A DNA stretch of 64,000 bases, from contig JACCIC010000139.1 of the NCBI GenBank assembly GCA_018907035.1, positions 930,001 through 994,000 of the forward strand, read 5' to 3'. Position numbers and translations under genes: made by a program. Positions 13,032 through 27,586 of this stretch are shown here, piece after piece. How positions within the stretch are numbered: position 1 is the stretch's first letter; the number at the start of each line of letters is the position of its first letter. This DNA is from Sycobia sp. Sy_11 (Eukaryota; Arthropoda; Insecta; Hymenoptera; Epichrysomallidae). Below the pieces are notes generated by a model. The model was given only the letters and a program-made list of their open reading frames with translations. It made no database searches and had not been told where the DNA came from.

Positions 13032-14515
13032 AATATACTAATGCATTTATTATTGGAATATATAAAGCTCGGATGGACCAATGCTAAGACGGTGTCGGTG
13101 TGCGCGCTCGACCTCCGCTGTGCAACTAAAACCACCACGTGTCCCGTGTATGACACCGAAAAAGACGTTGAAATTTCTGAAGCGCCGCAGTCCTTGAACT
13201 TCAAATGGTTTTATGCTTGCAAGATAGCGGTTCGGTGAACTAAAATGGATTGAGACCAACGCGCCGATTTTTTTTCCCTTCTCTCTTTTCCCCGTGTATT
13301 TATCATACACTTACTTACTTTCCGCTGCACATATAACACGTCTATCATTTTATGATTCATACAGAAGATTCTCCTTTAATAAAAGAAGATTTATTACAAC
13401 GCGCTCTTGCCATTTAACTAACCTTAAAAGTTGTCGAAAATTCCCATTGTATGAATCAATAATTGTTTATAATTATATTTATTTACACAAATCAAAGTAT
13501 TGAAATCGCTAATAAGTAGATGTCAGTTTTTTAAAATTCTTATCTCTGTCGCACTGAGTAATATTCCGATAATAGAAAATAACAATCGTAACAAATGAAC
13601 AGACAATAATTATACATCGCGAAATTCAACGTCAATAGAATTTAAAAGCCGACACGATGCTATTGACCTCAAAAGTTTAGCTTACTAAATATATCGCTCT
13701 AGTTGGCGCCTTGTACAATACTTGAATGCGATAATTTACAAATACAAAAATCTTCAATCGAACAAGATCTTACTAATGGTTGCTATTGCTGTTGATAAAT
13801 ATTAATGAAGGCTGACACTTATTAGAACCAACAATAACGTTATATATTTTCAACCGATTTTACATATACATGTATAAATCAAGTTTGTTGCAGAAATATA
13901 ATTAATTAAAAACTTACTGAACACTTGTACTAAAACATAACTAATTATATAATGTAGATTGATAAAGATAAATTTCATTAAAATTCTTTTTCATAAAAAA
14001 TAAAAAGTGAATCAATAAATAAATAGAAAAATGTATAAATATAGATCTCATAAATAGATCTCATAGCTAAACAGAATATCTCCAAGTATCGGATTCTTGT
14101 TGGATAACTCATCGCAGACATGGTCGAGAAAAATGGCATAATGAATTATCTTTATTATGTTATATAGATCTAAAAAACTAGCGTTCTGTATAGTTTTTGT
14201 AGTTATATAGATAAAATTTCAGTATAATCATATCTGGCATCTGAGAACGAAATTGAATATAAAATAAAACGTATCAAAATAAAAAGAATCATTTTACGAG
14301 AGCTCGCAATTGAAAATTAACAAAAAAATTTCGGTTCATAGATGTGCCATTTTTTAATAAAAAATTTTAATTCTTATAAACTAATTTCAAATGTTTTTCA
14401 ATGTCTAAATTTATTTTGAGAAACAAAATTTAACCTACAGCTAACTGAATATGTATTTTTAAAAAAATTTCTTTTATGCGTTTTTTTTTTAATCATTATA
14501 CAACTTTAATTAATA

Positions 14516-14538
14516 AAGACATAGTTGTACTATGTCTT
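14516..14538. repeat. 10-bp inverted repeat with 3-base loop
   Basis: AAGACATAGT and ACTATGTCTT flank TGT, giving a perfect small hairpin. There is no gene context to assign a function. Confidence 0.6.
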
Positions 14539-15300
14539 CTTATTCTCATTTTCTCAGTATTAGGGTCAATTAGTAGTAGAGGCAGATATTAGAGTATACT
14601 ATAAGTCATACTACTGAAAATATTCGGTTGCCTGATTGCAGGCGCCGTAAAAAATAAATTGGACGTATTTCGTACATTTATTGCTATTCGGCAAAAGAAA
14701 TTTTGCTTTTCACTTTTAATTTACGTAAATCAACGTATTATATGTCAAATGCCGTGAGTTTTTTTTAATCCTTAATATTAATGTCTATCTTTTTCTTGTT
14801 ACGACAGAAAAATTTTTGTAGTAAAATAATGGTAATATTTTACGTTAATATTATACAAACATAGTTTGATTTTGATTTCCAAGTTTATGACATATATGTA
14901 CATCTAGACATCAATGACTATATATTATTGCCAATTATTGCTGTTAAATGTTAACCATAAAGACAAAATAATTTTTTTATTTAATTAATAATGTTACAAA
15001 GTTGAAACTGTAAGTTTACACTGCAACAAAGTGATGGAAAATTCTATAATTTTAAATCATTAATGCATGTTTTCGAGGATATTACAATAATTTACAATGT
15101 ACTTATTGTAAATTAGTATAAAGTCACAATAAGTTTTTAAGAGAACGCGTAATATTTTCCAGTATTCCATTGAGAATATTTAAGCATCCATCTTATTCTT
15201 CTGTAACTTAAAATTTTCGTGTATGTGGTTATAAATTATGAAAATTGTAAAAACTGAAGTTATTATAACTAATATTTCGATTTAGTTGATGGAAATACTA

Positions 15301-16423
15301 GGAGGAAAACTTAGTTTCCGACCTTCGCGTTTAGATGACGATATAAGTAGTACGATAAGTCAGATGTGTCGGATCTAGTACTTATTTTGTAGTTTTGGTA
15401 TTTACCAATAAAATTCACTTAACAGGCGCCATTATTTGTGTAAACATTATAATTTTTTGAAAAGTGATAAATGAGTCGTGATAAATCATTTTTTCGACAT
15501 GTCCTTCTGCACTATTTGGATTTGAAAAAAAGCATAACAGAAACTTATCGATTGTTTTAAGAATGTTTTGGCAAACAAGCTTCATCGCTTACTTTATGTT
15601 TATAACAAAGAACGTTCTGAACAACCGAAAAAGTTTGAAGATAGTGAATTGCGAGCATTATTGGACGTAAGCTCAGCTCAAACGCAGAAAGAACTAGCTA
15701 ATAAGTTAGGAGTCAGTGACAGAGCAGTTGGCAAACATATACATTCGGTGGAAAAATGAATAGGAATATAAAGACGGAAAATGGATGTCACATGATTTGA
15801 CCGAAAGAGCGATTATGAAACGATACAACATCGCACTGTCTTTGCTTGCCAGGCAAAAAAAAAGAATTTTCTGTGTCGTATGTGACTGGCGATGAAAAGT
15901 GGATCTACTATGATAATCCTAAGCGTAAAAAGTCATGGGTGAACACAGGTCAAACGTCCACATCGACACCAAAACGGTCATCGACAGCAAAACATCCACG
16001 GCCAAAAGGTATTGCTTTAGGCAATAGCAAAAATAGGATTAAAGTGATTCTCTTGCATGACCACGCTCGAACACATGTTACGAAAGCCGTCAAAACACCC
16101 TGTTGGAACTTGAATGGGATGTGTTGCCGCACCCAGCGCACTCGCCAGACATAGCGCCTTCTAAGTACTGCCTATTCAGATAGATGCAGCATGACCTCGT
16201 TGATACACACTTCCGACATATTCAAGAAGTGCGAGAATTTGTGAATGACTGGATTGCCTCGAAACCACCATCGTTCTTTGGCCAAGATATCGCCATATTG
16301 CCAGAAAGATGGGAAAAGTAGTAGAAAAGGACGGAATATATTTTGTTTAAGCTAACGTGTAAATATTTTTCATCATAACTGTCCTTTTTCCGTTTAAAAA
16401 GGTCGGAAACTAAGTTCGCCTTC
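15301..16423 (+). mobile_element. Degenerate mariner transposon (mellifera-like)
   Basis: The ends are ~25-bp terminal inverted repeats sharing ACTTAGTTTCCGACCTT exactly (left 15309-15325; its reverse complement lies at the right end), with about three mismatches in the outer bases. A TA lies just outside each end (15299-15300 and 16424-16425), the usual Tc1/mariner target duplication. At ~1.12 kb it is shorter than an intact mariner of about 1.3 kb, and its transposase is broken (see the pseudogene entry). It is a dead copy; the subfamily is inferred from transposase wording and is less certain. Confidence 0.92.
15471..16321 (+). pseudogene. Broken mariner transposase
   Basis: The frame opens with MSRDKSFFRHVLLHYLDLKK at 15471, a typical mariner transposase start. 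It soon hits in-frame stops and resumes in other frames. Recognisable blocks follow in order: PKKFEDSELRALLD with the helix-turn-helix region (to 15759), VTGDEKWIYYDNPK with the first catalytic Asp (near 15885), VILLHDHARTHV with the second, SPDIAPSKYCLF, and LPERWEK near the end. At 16163-16165 the third catalytic Asp of the DD34D triad (normally APSD) reads Lys. Roughly 60 residues between the WVNTGQTSTST block and the second Asp are missing, along with part of the N-terminal linker. No active product can be made. Confidence 0.93.
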
Positions 16424-19400
16424 TAATACTTCATATAAATAAATATAAATTTATCATCACTTTCTACTACGGTTTCATGTTGTGTTATACTATTCATTAT
16501 CTCTCAATATTTAACTAATAATTATCTTAAATAAATTTTAAAGCTTAAATTATGCTGCGCAAAATGTTTTTATAGGAATTTGTACAAATTAGTATTCCAT
16601 AATGATTTCTCAATCATTTCTTAATATTTTTCCTTGGGATTCTAAACTATATATATAGAAAGAAACACCTGAGAGTAATACTGTTATATACAACTGTAAT
16701 GCTGAAATAATACGATCTTTACTTCAGTTCGGATTTTGAGTAAAATCGATTCCTAATAAAAATTTTAAGTGACATAATATACGTTTATTATACGGTGGAA
16801 ACCGTCGGCAAATAGTTTATATTCAAAATCTGGGTCGGAGTTATTTTTTTTTTCGTTAAAAATTGTAGTTGAGATCATCTCGACTGTGTCAGTTGTCACC
16901 TATCCAAACCAGTTTTATGAGTTTCTGTGTATCAAAATCAATTGATTGAATAGAGAAAAATGGAAAAAATTCCTCGAGACCTGTAAAAAAGCACGAACAT
17001 ATTTGTTCTTTTTACATAATGCAATAAGGTTCATACCTAAAATTATAAAAATTCGGATTCATGAGAGATTATTTCCGGGATCGGAATAATGAGGTTAATT
17101 CTAATATTTGGACTTAGTTTGAAGCGATGGTGTTGAACATACCGGAAAGAATTGAAATTTTTTAACTTTATGATAAATTTGAATGAATTTTTCTGTTTTG
17201 AAGATTGTTAGTTCCAACGCCAAATTAAATTGTAAATCGAAAATTACTCTCCATATTTTTCCGTCAGACGACGAGTTTCGAAGATAATATCGATTTTCTA
17301 AATAAAATCTAATCTATCGACGTTAACCATTGGCTAAACGAACGACGGGGCAAAGTCTCTGCCTTTTTCAAACTTTTTAAACGTCGCACAATCCGACCAG
17401 ACAAAATCGTCCAAAAAACGATCTCAGATTGACGGGGCGTCAGAGGGACGCGCGTGTATAACGACTACATCGCGTCTCCGCTCGCTTCCTCCTCGACTTC
17501 CTCTCTCCTTTCTTCAACTCGGAAATTTAACACTCTTCCGACTCTTAACGGTTCTCAGCATCTGTGTCCAGACATCGAGGGTGAATAATGCGGAGAAAAT
17601 TGTAGCTAAGGGAAGATTTCTGATAGTGCTCACTCGTGTACCTCGGTGAAGAACGTAGAAGTACCGTTCTGATGCCGCCGATCTTTCTCCAAAAGAACCT
17701 TTCTTTTTTTGAAATCTGTGTTCATAAACGGGCATCGAAAGACAAAACCAAAAAAGAAATAGATAAAACAAATATTATAAAGCATATTATTTGTTTAACA
17801 TGAAATGATTTTAATGATTTTACAAAATCTTGAAAGTGAATATTTAATATCTATGAATACATTAATAAAATTGCAATATCAATTAGGACGCTTATACAGA
17901 AAACGTGTAGCAATAGTTTTGAGATCTATGAGATCACTTTGACGTTTTTATGCTTTATAGTTCATTGATTCGAAATTTCGAGATTACCGGGGCCAATTAA
18001 TGCCCCGTTTTGAAATATGCGCCATTTTTTAATAAACATGTTCATTTTTCAGCAAAAATAAAATAAATGCGTAATTATATATCTCAATTATTTTGATAAA
18101 TAATTATAATATAAAGATTGTTGTTCTCTTACACATTTTTACCAAAATACATATTTTAAAGGAAGTTGGCAGTGGATTTTTGTGAAGTCCGTAGCTTAAC
18201 CTGGTAATTTTTTTATTCAAAGCTAAATGATTCGTAATTTTTGTTGATTTGATAAATTTAAAGATTTCAAACTTATTGTGCACTACGTTTTATATTACTG
18301 TAATGGTACGAAATAGATAATTAACTTCAGCTGAAAAACAGGACATATTACATATATAGTAGACACGAAATTGCAAGACTGTAGCTCTCAAGACATTGAA
18401 CTAATTTAGATTGCAATAATTGATTTTTATCTACATTTTACATTTATTCAGCTCGAGAAAACGCTAAAAAATTTATTTAACATTAATTTTGTTAAAAGCA
18501 TAACGAACGTTAATTTCCGAAATATTTTATAATTAAGTGTTATAATTTTGTAGATGTGTATTAAAAATGCATGTGATTCAATTTGTTAAAGGCTTTACTC
18601 AGTATATAAAGCAAAAGAATTTTTTTAAAATTATAATTGTCGTACAAAATAATAATTATAGAGGTATCCTTCTGAATCGTCTACTTTTTTTTCAAATATC
18701 GATATGTACGGGTAGAACGGCTGTCTCGCTGAAAACTATAAGATCTAGAATAAAAAAAAACTTAGAATATATCTTATTAATTTCAATTTTATTAGTTGTA
18801 GAAGACAATTTTCACAGAAATGACCATTTGACAAACATCAAATTTTTACAAAAACTAAACCGTTAAAAAATGTCAAAATAATCCATGCGATGTTGTCTGA
18901 AAGTAATCTGTCATTCTCGTTTATGTAGGCATTATTACAAAACGCATTCGAAATTTACCTATAATAATGATCAAAAACAAATTTCAAATCGATTTTCTAA
19001 TGATCCTGCAGTGCGGCGTTTGTTGCATTAATAACGTTTACATTTGAGTATATCTCGAGTTAAATATATAATTTTATCCGCGTAATCTGCATCGTTTTGA
19101 CGAGTAATATAAATATTTTTATTTTAACATAATATACTTAGATTTTTAAGAAGAAAAATTTAGCTGACATTTATTTCATACACAATTAATATAGTATCAC
19201 TTAAATTTATTATTTCACACATTGATAAATATACTTTAATCGTTTCACAAAATTATTTTATTAATCGACTGTAATTTTGACTTATATCTTTAAAAACAAT
19301 CGAATAGATGAAACTAAAATTTATTAATAAAAAATTTTTGCGAAATATATATCATAGCGTATACTTCTATTAACATATATAACATTTATTTATTTGATTA

Positions 19401-21697
19401 AACAATCTAATCGATTATACATGTATTGTGTACGTTTGTTACGACTAAACTGATTTTAGTTAAAACTATTTGACATGATATTCTGACCATTTACGATCAC
19501 ATATTACTCATCCAGGCTTATATAAAAATACAAACGAATTTTATTAAGTATTTATAAAATAGTGATAAAAATCTAATAATGAGTTTAAATCTCCGTCGTC
19601 AGCCACGATGATGAGGCTCCGACACGAAAAAATTTTATCTATTCCCATATAATATCGATCTATTTATCTATTGCAACGAATTACTATCGCGTGACAACGT
19701 AAAATGCGCGACAAGTCATATAATAGGCCAAAATTGAGTATACCGCACACTGAATCAGAAGCCCAGTAAGTGTATTCGCTTGTGTCAGGCGTTTTGTCGC
19801 CCGATAAGTATTCCATTAACATAACATAATAGAGCAACTTCTCCGGTGGTGTACCGTCATCGTCACGATGAGTTAAAGAGATTTGAGCTCGGCAATACGT
19901 TTTAAACTTACGACAAATTTAATTGTAAGATATAAAGGCGCGCGAGGCTCGATTCTCCATCGGTCTTAGATCGTCCGAAGGAATAATCAATAAGATAAAA
20001 AACAAATGGATTTTCTTTTTGCAGTAAATCGAAACGATTTGAAGTAAATTATCAACGATATCCATGACACCTTTACAAATAAGAAAAACGTTAAAGGAAA
20101 TATGAAAACAAATTCAAACTTTGCCTTTGTCTCACGTTTAGTATATATAAAAAGAAAATTAGCAAACAATGCAAATTTAATCAAATATAATCACTATTGT
20201 CAATTTTATAGTACACTTCATTTAGCTTTGTACAGATATTATATCCTTTATACCGAATAAAATAAAACATAATTCATTGTTACTGAATTTATTATAAAAA
20301 AAAAAAAAAAAACAATACCTTACACTGAAAAAAGATAAAGAGATATTTATATAACTATGTAATTATACATTATTCGATTTACGAAGTTGTAAATTTATTA
20401 CTCCTCGGGAGCATCGGTTATTAGTGAAATTTAATTGAAAAATGAACAATTCTAGTAAATTTCGACTTATTATCCAACTATATGTAAGATTAGATTATAA
20501 AGCGTTAAATTTAAGTTCATTTACAGTGACGTTATCTACAAATTGTCATTAAACTTGAGTCAGTCGCAAAAAAAAAAATGAATGACAATACATGCAAATC
20601 ATGAGCACGACAACGAACATAAAAGTCCAGCTTTATAATTTCATAAATTCCACTGATATAAGCAGCGTTTAATGCTCCGCATTACTGCATATAAAATGTG
20701 AACGTTTGCTTTACTGCTATTTCTGTCGTTAAAAATTAATTTATTGCATGCGACAACGTTTATATACCAATTATATCCGAATTTGACGTGTACCTTGCCT
20801 ATGATATACGTTTGTCAGTTTTGACCAGGATCACATAATAATTTGCTAATTTGATGGGAAAATCTATATTTATATCAGAGGAAAATTTTACGATACTTTT
20901 TCCAACCTTGAATATTTCTGAACGAAGATTTTCCTATATTTTTTTTAAATATATCATTGCCGCGGAATAATGCACATACCTCGAACTGATAACGAATAAT
21001 TATCGATTAATTATCTTTGCAATTGTTGACAATGATCATAAATTAAAATGCTAATTTTATAAAATGAAGAAGAAAAAAAAGAAGAACAGGAACAAGAAAA
21101 GAAGAAAAAATGTTATGTTCTATAAATAAGCAAAAGACGATTGTCGTAATAAATGCTGAGATTTCGAACTAAAAAACGATGTTTTATTACATCTTTAGCC
21201 GCCGCACTTGTAGTTTTCCACGGTCTTGACATTTTTCAAGATCCGTTTGCTATATATATATAGCCGTATTGGAAAAATTTAAAGGAATAGACAGGTTCAG
21301 AATACGCCCGCGGCGAGCGCGCGACAACGAAAACAGCGCATATAGTAATAATGCGCGTAATAAGGGACCTTGAACAAAGTCGAAAACATCAAAGCCCAAT
21401 GCCATTTTCCTGAGACGCTCTGTAGATCCAAACTTTTAGCGTCAATTTCGCGCTCCCGAGGGGGTGGGGAGGGACGTTGGGCAATCGACGAGATGATACC
21501 GTGGCACTTGTAAGGTATATACGCGCACGCGTTGATTTAACTTTCTCGTTTAACGATAATCCTCAAATTCGCCCGGGCATACGCACACAATACGTCTGAG
21601 AGATCCAGCACGGGAATCGAGCCGCGTATTTTATAACGAGAAAGAATTCCGGAGCACGCGCCGCCTGGACGGCCAAAATATTATCGTGGAGGCTTAC

Positions 21698-21726
<29 letters not shown>
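21698..21726. repeat. Poly(A) tract
   Basis: About 29 consecutive A. It could be a retroposon tail, but I see no recognisable retroposon body on its left side. Confidence 0.85.
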
Positions 21727-21729
<3 letters not shown>

Positions 21730-23229
21730 TTTAAACAGCATTTCATGCAGATGTATGCGTATGTGTGTGTGTGCGCTTAATCGGTCAATAACGCGCGGTC
21801 CTCGCAATACGCGTACATGTTAATGTCGGTTAATGCCCATTGGAATGTCTATATAGACATATCGAGTATATATATATATATATAACGCATTCGCAATTAC
21901 TTGAAGGAATGCGCGCGTTTCTTTATTTTTGTGGTTATTATTTCAATCAGCGCACCCGCGCCATTCTACCTTTTCGAACAGATGGGTGGAAAATTTATTG
22001 CACGGAGCTTTCTTGGATATATCTATATATGTAATGTATACATCCCTACATGTATGTATACATATATGGATGATTCCAAGTCAACCGGAACAGCAAAAAA
22101 ATTTTTTTCTCTAATTGAATGTTTGTTCGGGTCCTTCGAATAAGCTGGAATTTAATATATTTCAACTTGTTTAAACCAACGTTTTATAAAATCAAATATG
22201 GTTAAAAAGGTGATTTTTGCGAATGCGTCTATGTTTATACTATAAATGACTGAAAAACAGTATTTATACCAAAAAGGTGTTCAAATACCTAATTTTTAAT
22301 AAAATTCATAAATTGTTTATAAAATGGCACGCACTTATCAACTATTATATCCCTTTTATATCTCTTTTTAATTTTTAGAACTAAAAATGTCTTAAAAACA
22401 ACAGTGATACTGTTTTCGGTTTCCGACCATAGAATGTGAACTTTTCGTTGAAAAATAAACCGAATATCAAATTGTGAAAATGCGTCAATATAGTATTTAA
22501 CACTTTACAGCGACATTTCAAAAAATTCAATCGCTCTTCATAAATTTAACTTAAATAAAATCTTGAAGGTTTTAAAATCACCGCAGCTTATTTTGTTTTG
22601 ACTCAAAAATATTCTTAAGTTGGCGAACCTTTTTTTTTAGGGTTCGAAATTGTATTAATCGACGAAGATACATTGGTTCAAAGTAAAAGTCTTATATTGA
22701 ATTAATAATTCTTAAGAAGTTAAATTAATTTCAATGTTTAATGAATGGTAAAAAATGGAAGTTTTTGGTGGCCCTATAAAAATATTAATATTACATGTAT
22801 TTTTCGACGAGGGATACATTTTTCAGGATTATCGGCCGAAAAAACTTGTCGCTATTGTATTTAGGCTGGGTTTTTTTTCGTAATTATACAGTCAAAATAT
22901 ATTGTATAATACTCACTTTTTTACTGGCATTGAATGATTCCATTAAAATGGTCCCAGCTGAAAAAATGCAAGATGGTTCACGGAAAAAAGATAAAGAAAT
23001 TTCAAAAATTTTTGAGAAAAATATTCTTCTTCCGTTCTGTAGTCTTTGACGAAGAAGCGTCATTATATAATAATAATTTTATGCGTGTATAAAGTAAACA
23101 CATAAAGCGCGCGTGGAGATATAAAAGAAAAACAGTAACAACAGCAATAGATTTGATTATAAATGAAATACGTCGCTAAAGAAGATCAATTTTTTTTTCT
23201 GTTTCTTAGCGCAAGGATGCGATGACACA

Positions 23230-23231
<2 letters not shown>

Positions 23232-23289
<58 letters not shown>
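23232..23289. repeat. (TA)n microsatellite
   Basis: Uninterrupted TA tract of about 58 bases. Confidence 0.93.
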
Positions 23290-23292
<3 letters not shown>

Positions 23293-23499
23293 TGCCGCGT
23301 GTGCGCGCAATTAATGGCACTGCACTCGTCGCGCGTCCGCGCGCGAGACGATCGCATTCTTAGAATTGCATTCACTCCTACTACGACTTTATAATATGCG
23401 CGTCTTGCCCATAGATTAATAGTAGTTCATTTTCTGGTGTTTATCCGCCTATTTGCACTTTTGCCCGAGAAACAGTATATAGAGAAATGATTAAATGTG

Positions 23500-23513
<14 letters not shown>

Positions 23514-23567
<54 letters not shown>

Positions 23568-23632
23568 TGCACATATATACATATATGTATGTATGATTGA
23601 TCGACGCAGAAGTGCGCGCGCGCGCGCGCGCG
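23514..23632. repeat. (TA)n and (GC)n tracts
   Basis: A TA tract (23514-23562) is followed about 50 bases later by a pure alternating GC tract (23613-23632), a sequence type able to adopt Z-DNA. Confidence 0.9.
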
Positions 23633-24179
23633 TAGCGCACGTGTGGCGGAGCGAACCGTTGCAGCTATAGAATAATATCTGTCAAAGAATTCAATTATTA
23701 AAGATTATTCCTGCAACGACAATAAATATCTAAACTGTGACGTTCCGCATACATAATCAGTAATTGAATTACACGAACATATCAATAATAGAATCGTCTA
23801 TTCGTCCGTGTAATATAAAACTATATACGGATCGAGTGAAAGTTGCGCGGGATCCAATTGTTTACGTATATTATCTTCCTTGAAATATATTGCGGCGAGC
23901 CGATGATGCGGGCAATGTAAGAGCCTTGCTTTTCAACGTCCACCTGCACGTCAAAGAGTTAAGGCAAATATCTCGATGTATCGCGTGCATGGAAACCCGG
24001 TCCATCTGCGCAATCTCATTTAAATCCCATTATTCTTTAAACTGCATTATAACATAATCCTATGTACACTCGAAGTACGAATAACAGAGTGATTGATAGC
24101 AGTTTTTATAAGAATTTTAATCTTCAGAAATGTATATTCTATAATTTATTTATATTTTTCAAAATTCTTTTGGTATATA

Positions 24180-24182
<3 letters not shown>

Positions 24183-24232
<50 letters not shown>
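24183..24232. repeat. (TA)n microsatellite
   Basis: Uninterrupted TA tract. Confidence 0.93.
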
Positions 24233-24235
<3 letters not shown>

Positions 24236-27200
24236 AACATAAAATCGTCGCTGATGTAAACGTTATAATAAAATTTAAATCGCCATTTTCGAATCCTTTG
24301 AGCTACATGTGTGCATGCGCACGCATGTGCGTGTTTTCGAAGCAGCAATTACCCGCGCAATTATACCGAAGCGGAGGCTTATAATTAAAAGTATGTTACA
24401 CATTTGCAAATATCAGTAATTACGAGAGCTGTAAATGAAAATATGTGTATAGGAAGCGGTAGGAAGTCCCCGGACGATCGTGTCTTGCGGTTTACGTATT
24501 ATACGGGCTTTACGTATGCGCTTCGCGCGAACGCCGCGCATGACGTAGATGATTTTCTAATGTTTCAGATTTTTAAATTATCGCGATCGTCAGCCCCTCG
24601 TTTTACCATTCAATTTTATGCTGCACAAGTTATACATTATTTACGCCTGTAATTGATTCTGTGTAAAAATCGTAGAGGAGGGGAAAATGGTTTTTCGAGC
24701 ATCCAATACATTCTATAACTACGAAACTTATTGCCTTATACTTTCCACGAATAACCAATGAAAAAGAGAAATCAAACGTATTCGGACATTTTACGAGTAG
24801 AAAAATAATAGCCGCATGCGAAGAAAATGACAATGCTTCGATAAAAATTGCAAATAAATTTTTTTATATGAAATATTGCATCTTCTTTGGACAAATTCCA
24901 AGTGTTGTATTTGTAATAAAAGTTATGCCTATAAAACCAGTTTTTTTTTCTTCGCAGGATTTGTGTAGGTATAAAAGGTCATTAATAATGCTTTACTTAT
25001 CTATCAACCTTGGCAAATAATTTTTGTCTCTTTTCAAATTGGATATAGTAAAATACTTTGTAATTTCGTCTTACATCGTGCATTTTTTTACATTACGTAC
25101 ACATCTGTGGTTTGGCGCAAAGAAATTAAATTGTGAAAGTGTGTAAGCAATGGCGAAAGCAACAACAAATATCTTACAAAATCAGGTGCTTAAGTATCTC
25201 TCAGAGTTTTTTTACACTTTAAAATTGCGTTAAACGGGCAAACAAGCGCAGATCGCAACATCCCCTTATACCTCATACGTACAACAATTAATTTCATCTA
25301 AATCGGTAAATAGTTGTTAAGTATACCAGACGTCCGAATTTTCGAAAAATTATTGAAAAACCGATTTAGCTTTTGCATTCTCAACTTTGGACAATGAATA
25401 CTACTACAATGAATACTATGAATTATACAATGGAATTAATACTATGAATACTACTAGAATGATTATGAATTGAAAATCCGAATGTGCGTTCATTTTGTGC
25501 GATTAGAACGACTTGACATATTCCTTAATGATAGAATGTTTAATCCACCATTCGCCACAAACGGGTGTTTTGCGGTATACGTTGGCTTTCTTGCAAAAAA
25601 GAAAAAAGAAAAAAAATTATACCTCAGTTCGTATATAAGAACCATCAAGACTTCATAATATTACATGCGTTTAACACGTGGACGTTTTTGAGATATGATG
25701 TATATGAAAACTTAAAAAAATGTTATATTTCGTAACGTAATTGTGAATTCCCGTTGAATTAATTTCTATTGGCATAAATCTATTTCTCTGGAGAACATAT
25801 ATTAGACATGAAAATTCGATATAATTATAGTTTTGTGCATTCATTATGAATTCATATTCAAATCAACATTTCATTTTACTTTCTGAGACATATAAGTTTC
25901 ATAAGCATGTTTTGACAAAAAGTTGCCTTCTATGATACTTATGGTATTGCTTTCACCGCCTAAATACCTTTTTCAATCGATCAAAGAAAAAAAATACCTG
26001 TCTCTTATTTTATGATAAAGTGCGAGCATATCTCAATTTCGTTAATTTAGGGAAAAGAGGATCTACTTGATATTAAATTTATTGATAAATTAAATAACTG
26101 GATATATAAACAATTCATTATCAGTTAATGAGTTAAGTTACCAAATAGAATTGATATAGTGTAAGCATTTCAGCAGTATATGCTGTCGATATGTCACTGT
26201 AGAATTAAGAAACTCTCGTCACTACATTGATATAAAAAATTGGATTTAATTCATATAACTGATGAAAAAGCTTCTTCTAAGGGTGTTGACGCTTTCAATT
26301 CGATGCATTGTTAATTTTTTTTCACCCATGAGGTGCGAAGAAATATACGATTAAAATCTTAGTCAGCGGCATATTTGTTTGGGGCGGAAAAGCAAAAAGA
26401 AAAGAATTATAAACTATTTGCAGGTTTACACGATCATAGATATACTACAATAATTTCGTTGCTGACTTTATTTTTCTTCTGTTTAATTGATGTGTATTGA
26501 TTATTGAAGTTTAAAATGTGAGTGGTTCGTAAAAATGATAAATACTTTATTGAAGCAAATCAATTCTGATCCTACTGACAACTTCTTCTAAAATCTGGAG
26601 CCCGAGTTTTCCTACACGACAGTGAGCCGAATTGGGATGATTCAGACCAGATTCCGACTATATCCAAATAGACGTCTTGGAGGTTCTACTTGTATTCATA
26701 ATTTGGTAATATAAAATTATATATGCATTTATGCTATTTATGATGGTTCAAAAGGCAAGTATACACTTGAATTCTATACGTACGTTGTCCAATTTGGACG
26801 AGGACTGTGTTATTGACATTATACTAACAGCGAGCATTGTGTAAATAATTACAAAATGTTTTATACTTTCAATTTGTGCAGAATTCACGAATTCAAGGAC
26901 GAAATCTGGTCTCTCGTGAAAAATGTACGAATAATTATTAAATCTGTAGTCGCGAAAAAATTATTATTACGCTGAGAATGCATAGCTTCTTAGATGCACA
27001 GCTCATATTATTCGCTATTTCTCCCTCTCTCTCTCTTCCTCCCTCCCTCTATCCTTCGTTTATGTCTGACCAACCACTCATACCAGCGTAATTATATACG
27101 TCGGATTATGTTTATGTATGTACCTATGTATTATATATAGGTAGTATTCTTCCGGGGCACAATTATACGAACGCGCTTAGCAACGTCATTGCCCCTGATG

Positions 27201-27344
27201 TGTGTGGAAAATCGCGCTTTTGACGTTTTATCAAAGCCTCGCCGCAACGATTTCCTATATACACGCGTTAACCAGGTTACCCTCGTGTCCATCCTATGTA
27301 CCTCCCGCGATATTACTAAAAGTCGCGCATATAACTATATATGC

Positions 27345-27349
<5 letters not shown>

Positions 27350-27390
<41 letters not shown>
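27350..27390. repeat. (TA)n microsatellite
   Basis: TA tract followed by short GTAT repeats. Confidence 0.92.
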
Positions 27391-27403
<13 letters not shown>

Positions 27404-27544
27404 GCGAGCTGCTCGAGAAGTAGTGGACATATACATATATATATATATAGGCGCCCGCGGCGAGTGTCCGAGCTGGCTACTGCTCCGGAGATCGACGCGA
27501 GCAAGAGGGAGGCGGTGGAGGGAGACAGACAGAGAAAGACAGCG

Positions 27545-27547
<3 letters not shown>

Positions 27548-27584
<37 letters not shown>
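27548..27584. repeat. (GA)n microsatellite
   Basis: GA tract about 0.85 kb upstream of the transporter start codon. GA runs can bind GAGA-type factors in insects; that role is only an inference here. Confidence 0.9.

Positions 27585-27586
<2 letters not shown>

Larger units (their letters stand above)
1..15300. other. Gene-free AT-rich region with microsatellites and GC islets
   Basis: I see no supportable gene here. Open frames are short, low-complexity or lie in GC islets, and none matches a family I recognise. The stretch holds many dinucleotide repeats (listed separately). CpG-rich islets lie near 3,660-3,960, 5,640-5,860, 6,600-7,100, 9,730-9,980, 10,590-10,760 and 12,180-12,610. Three inverted-repeat structures are listed separately. 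It may be intergenic DNA or part of a long intron of a gene outside the window; the sequence cannot decide. Confidence 0.7.

Noticed and set aside
22060..23050. Possible single dispersed repeat of about 1 kb
   Set aside because: The block reads as uniform diverged non-coding sequence, but I found no matching termini, target duplication or coding motif to support an element.
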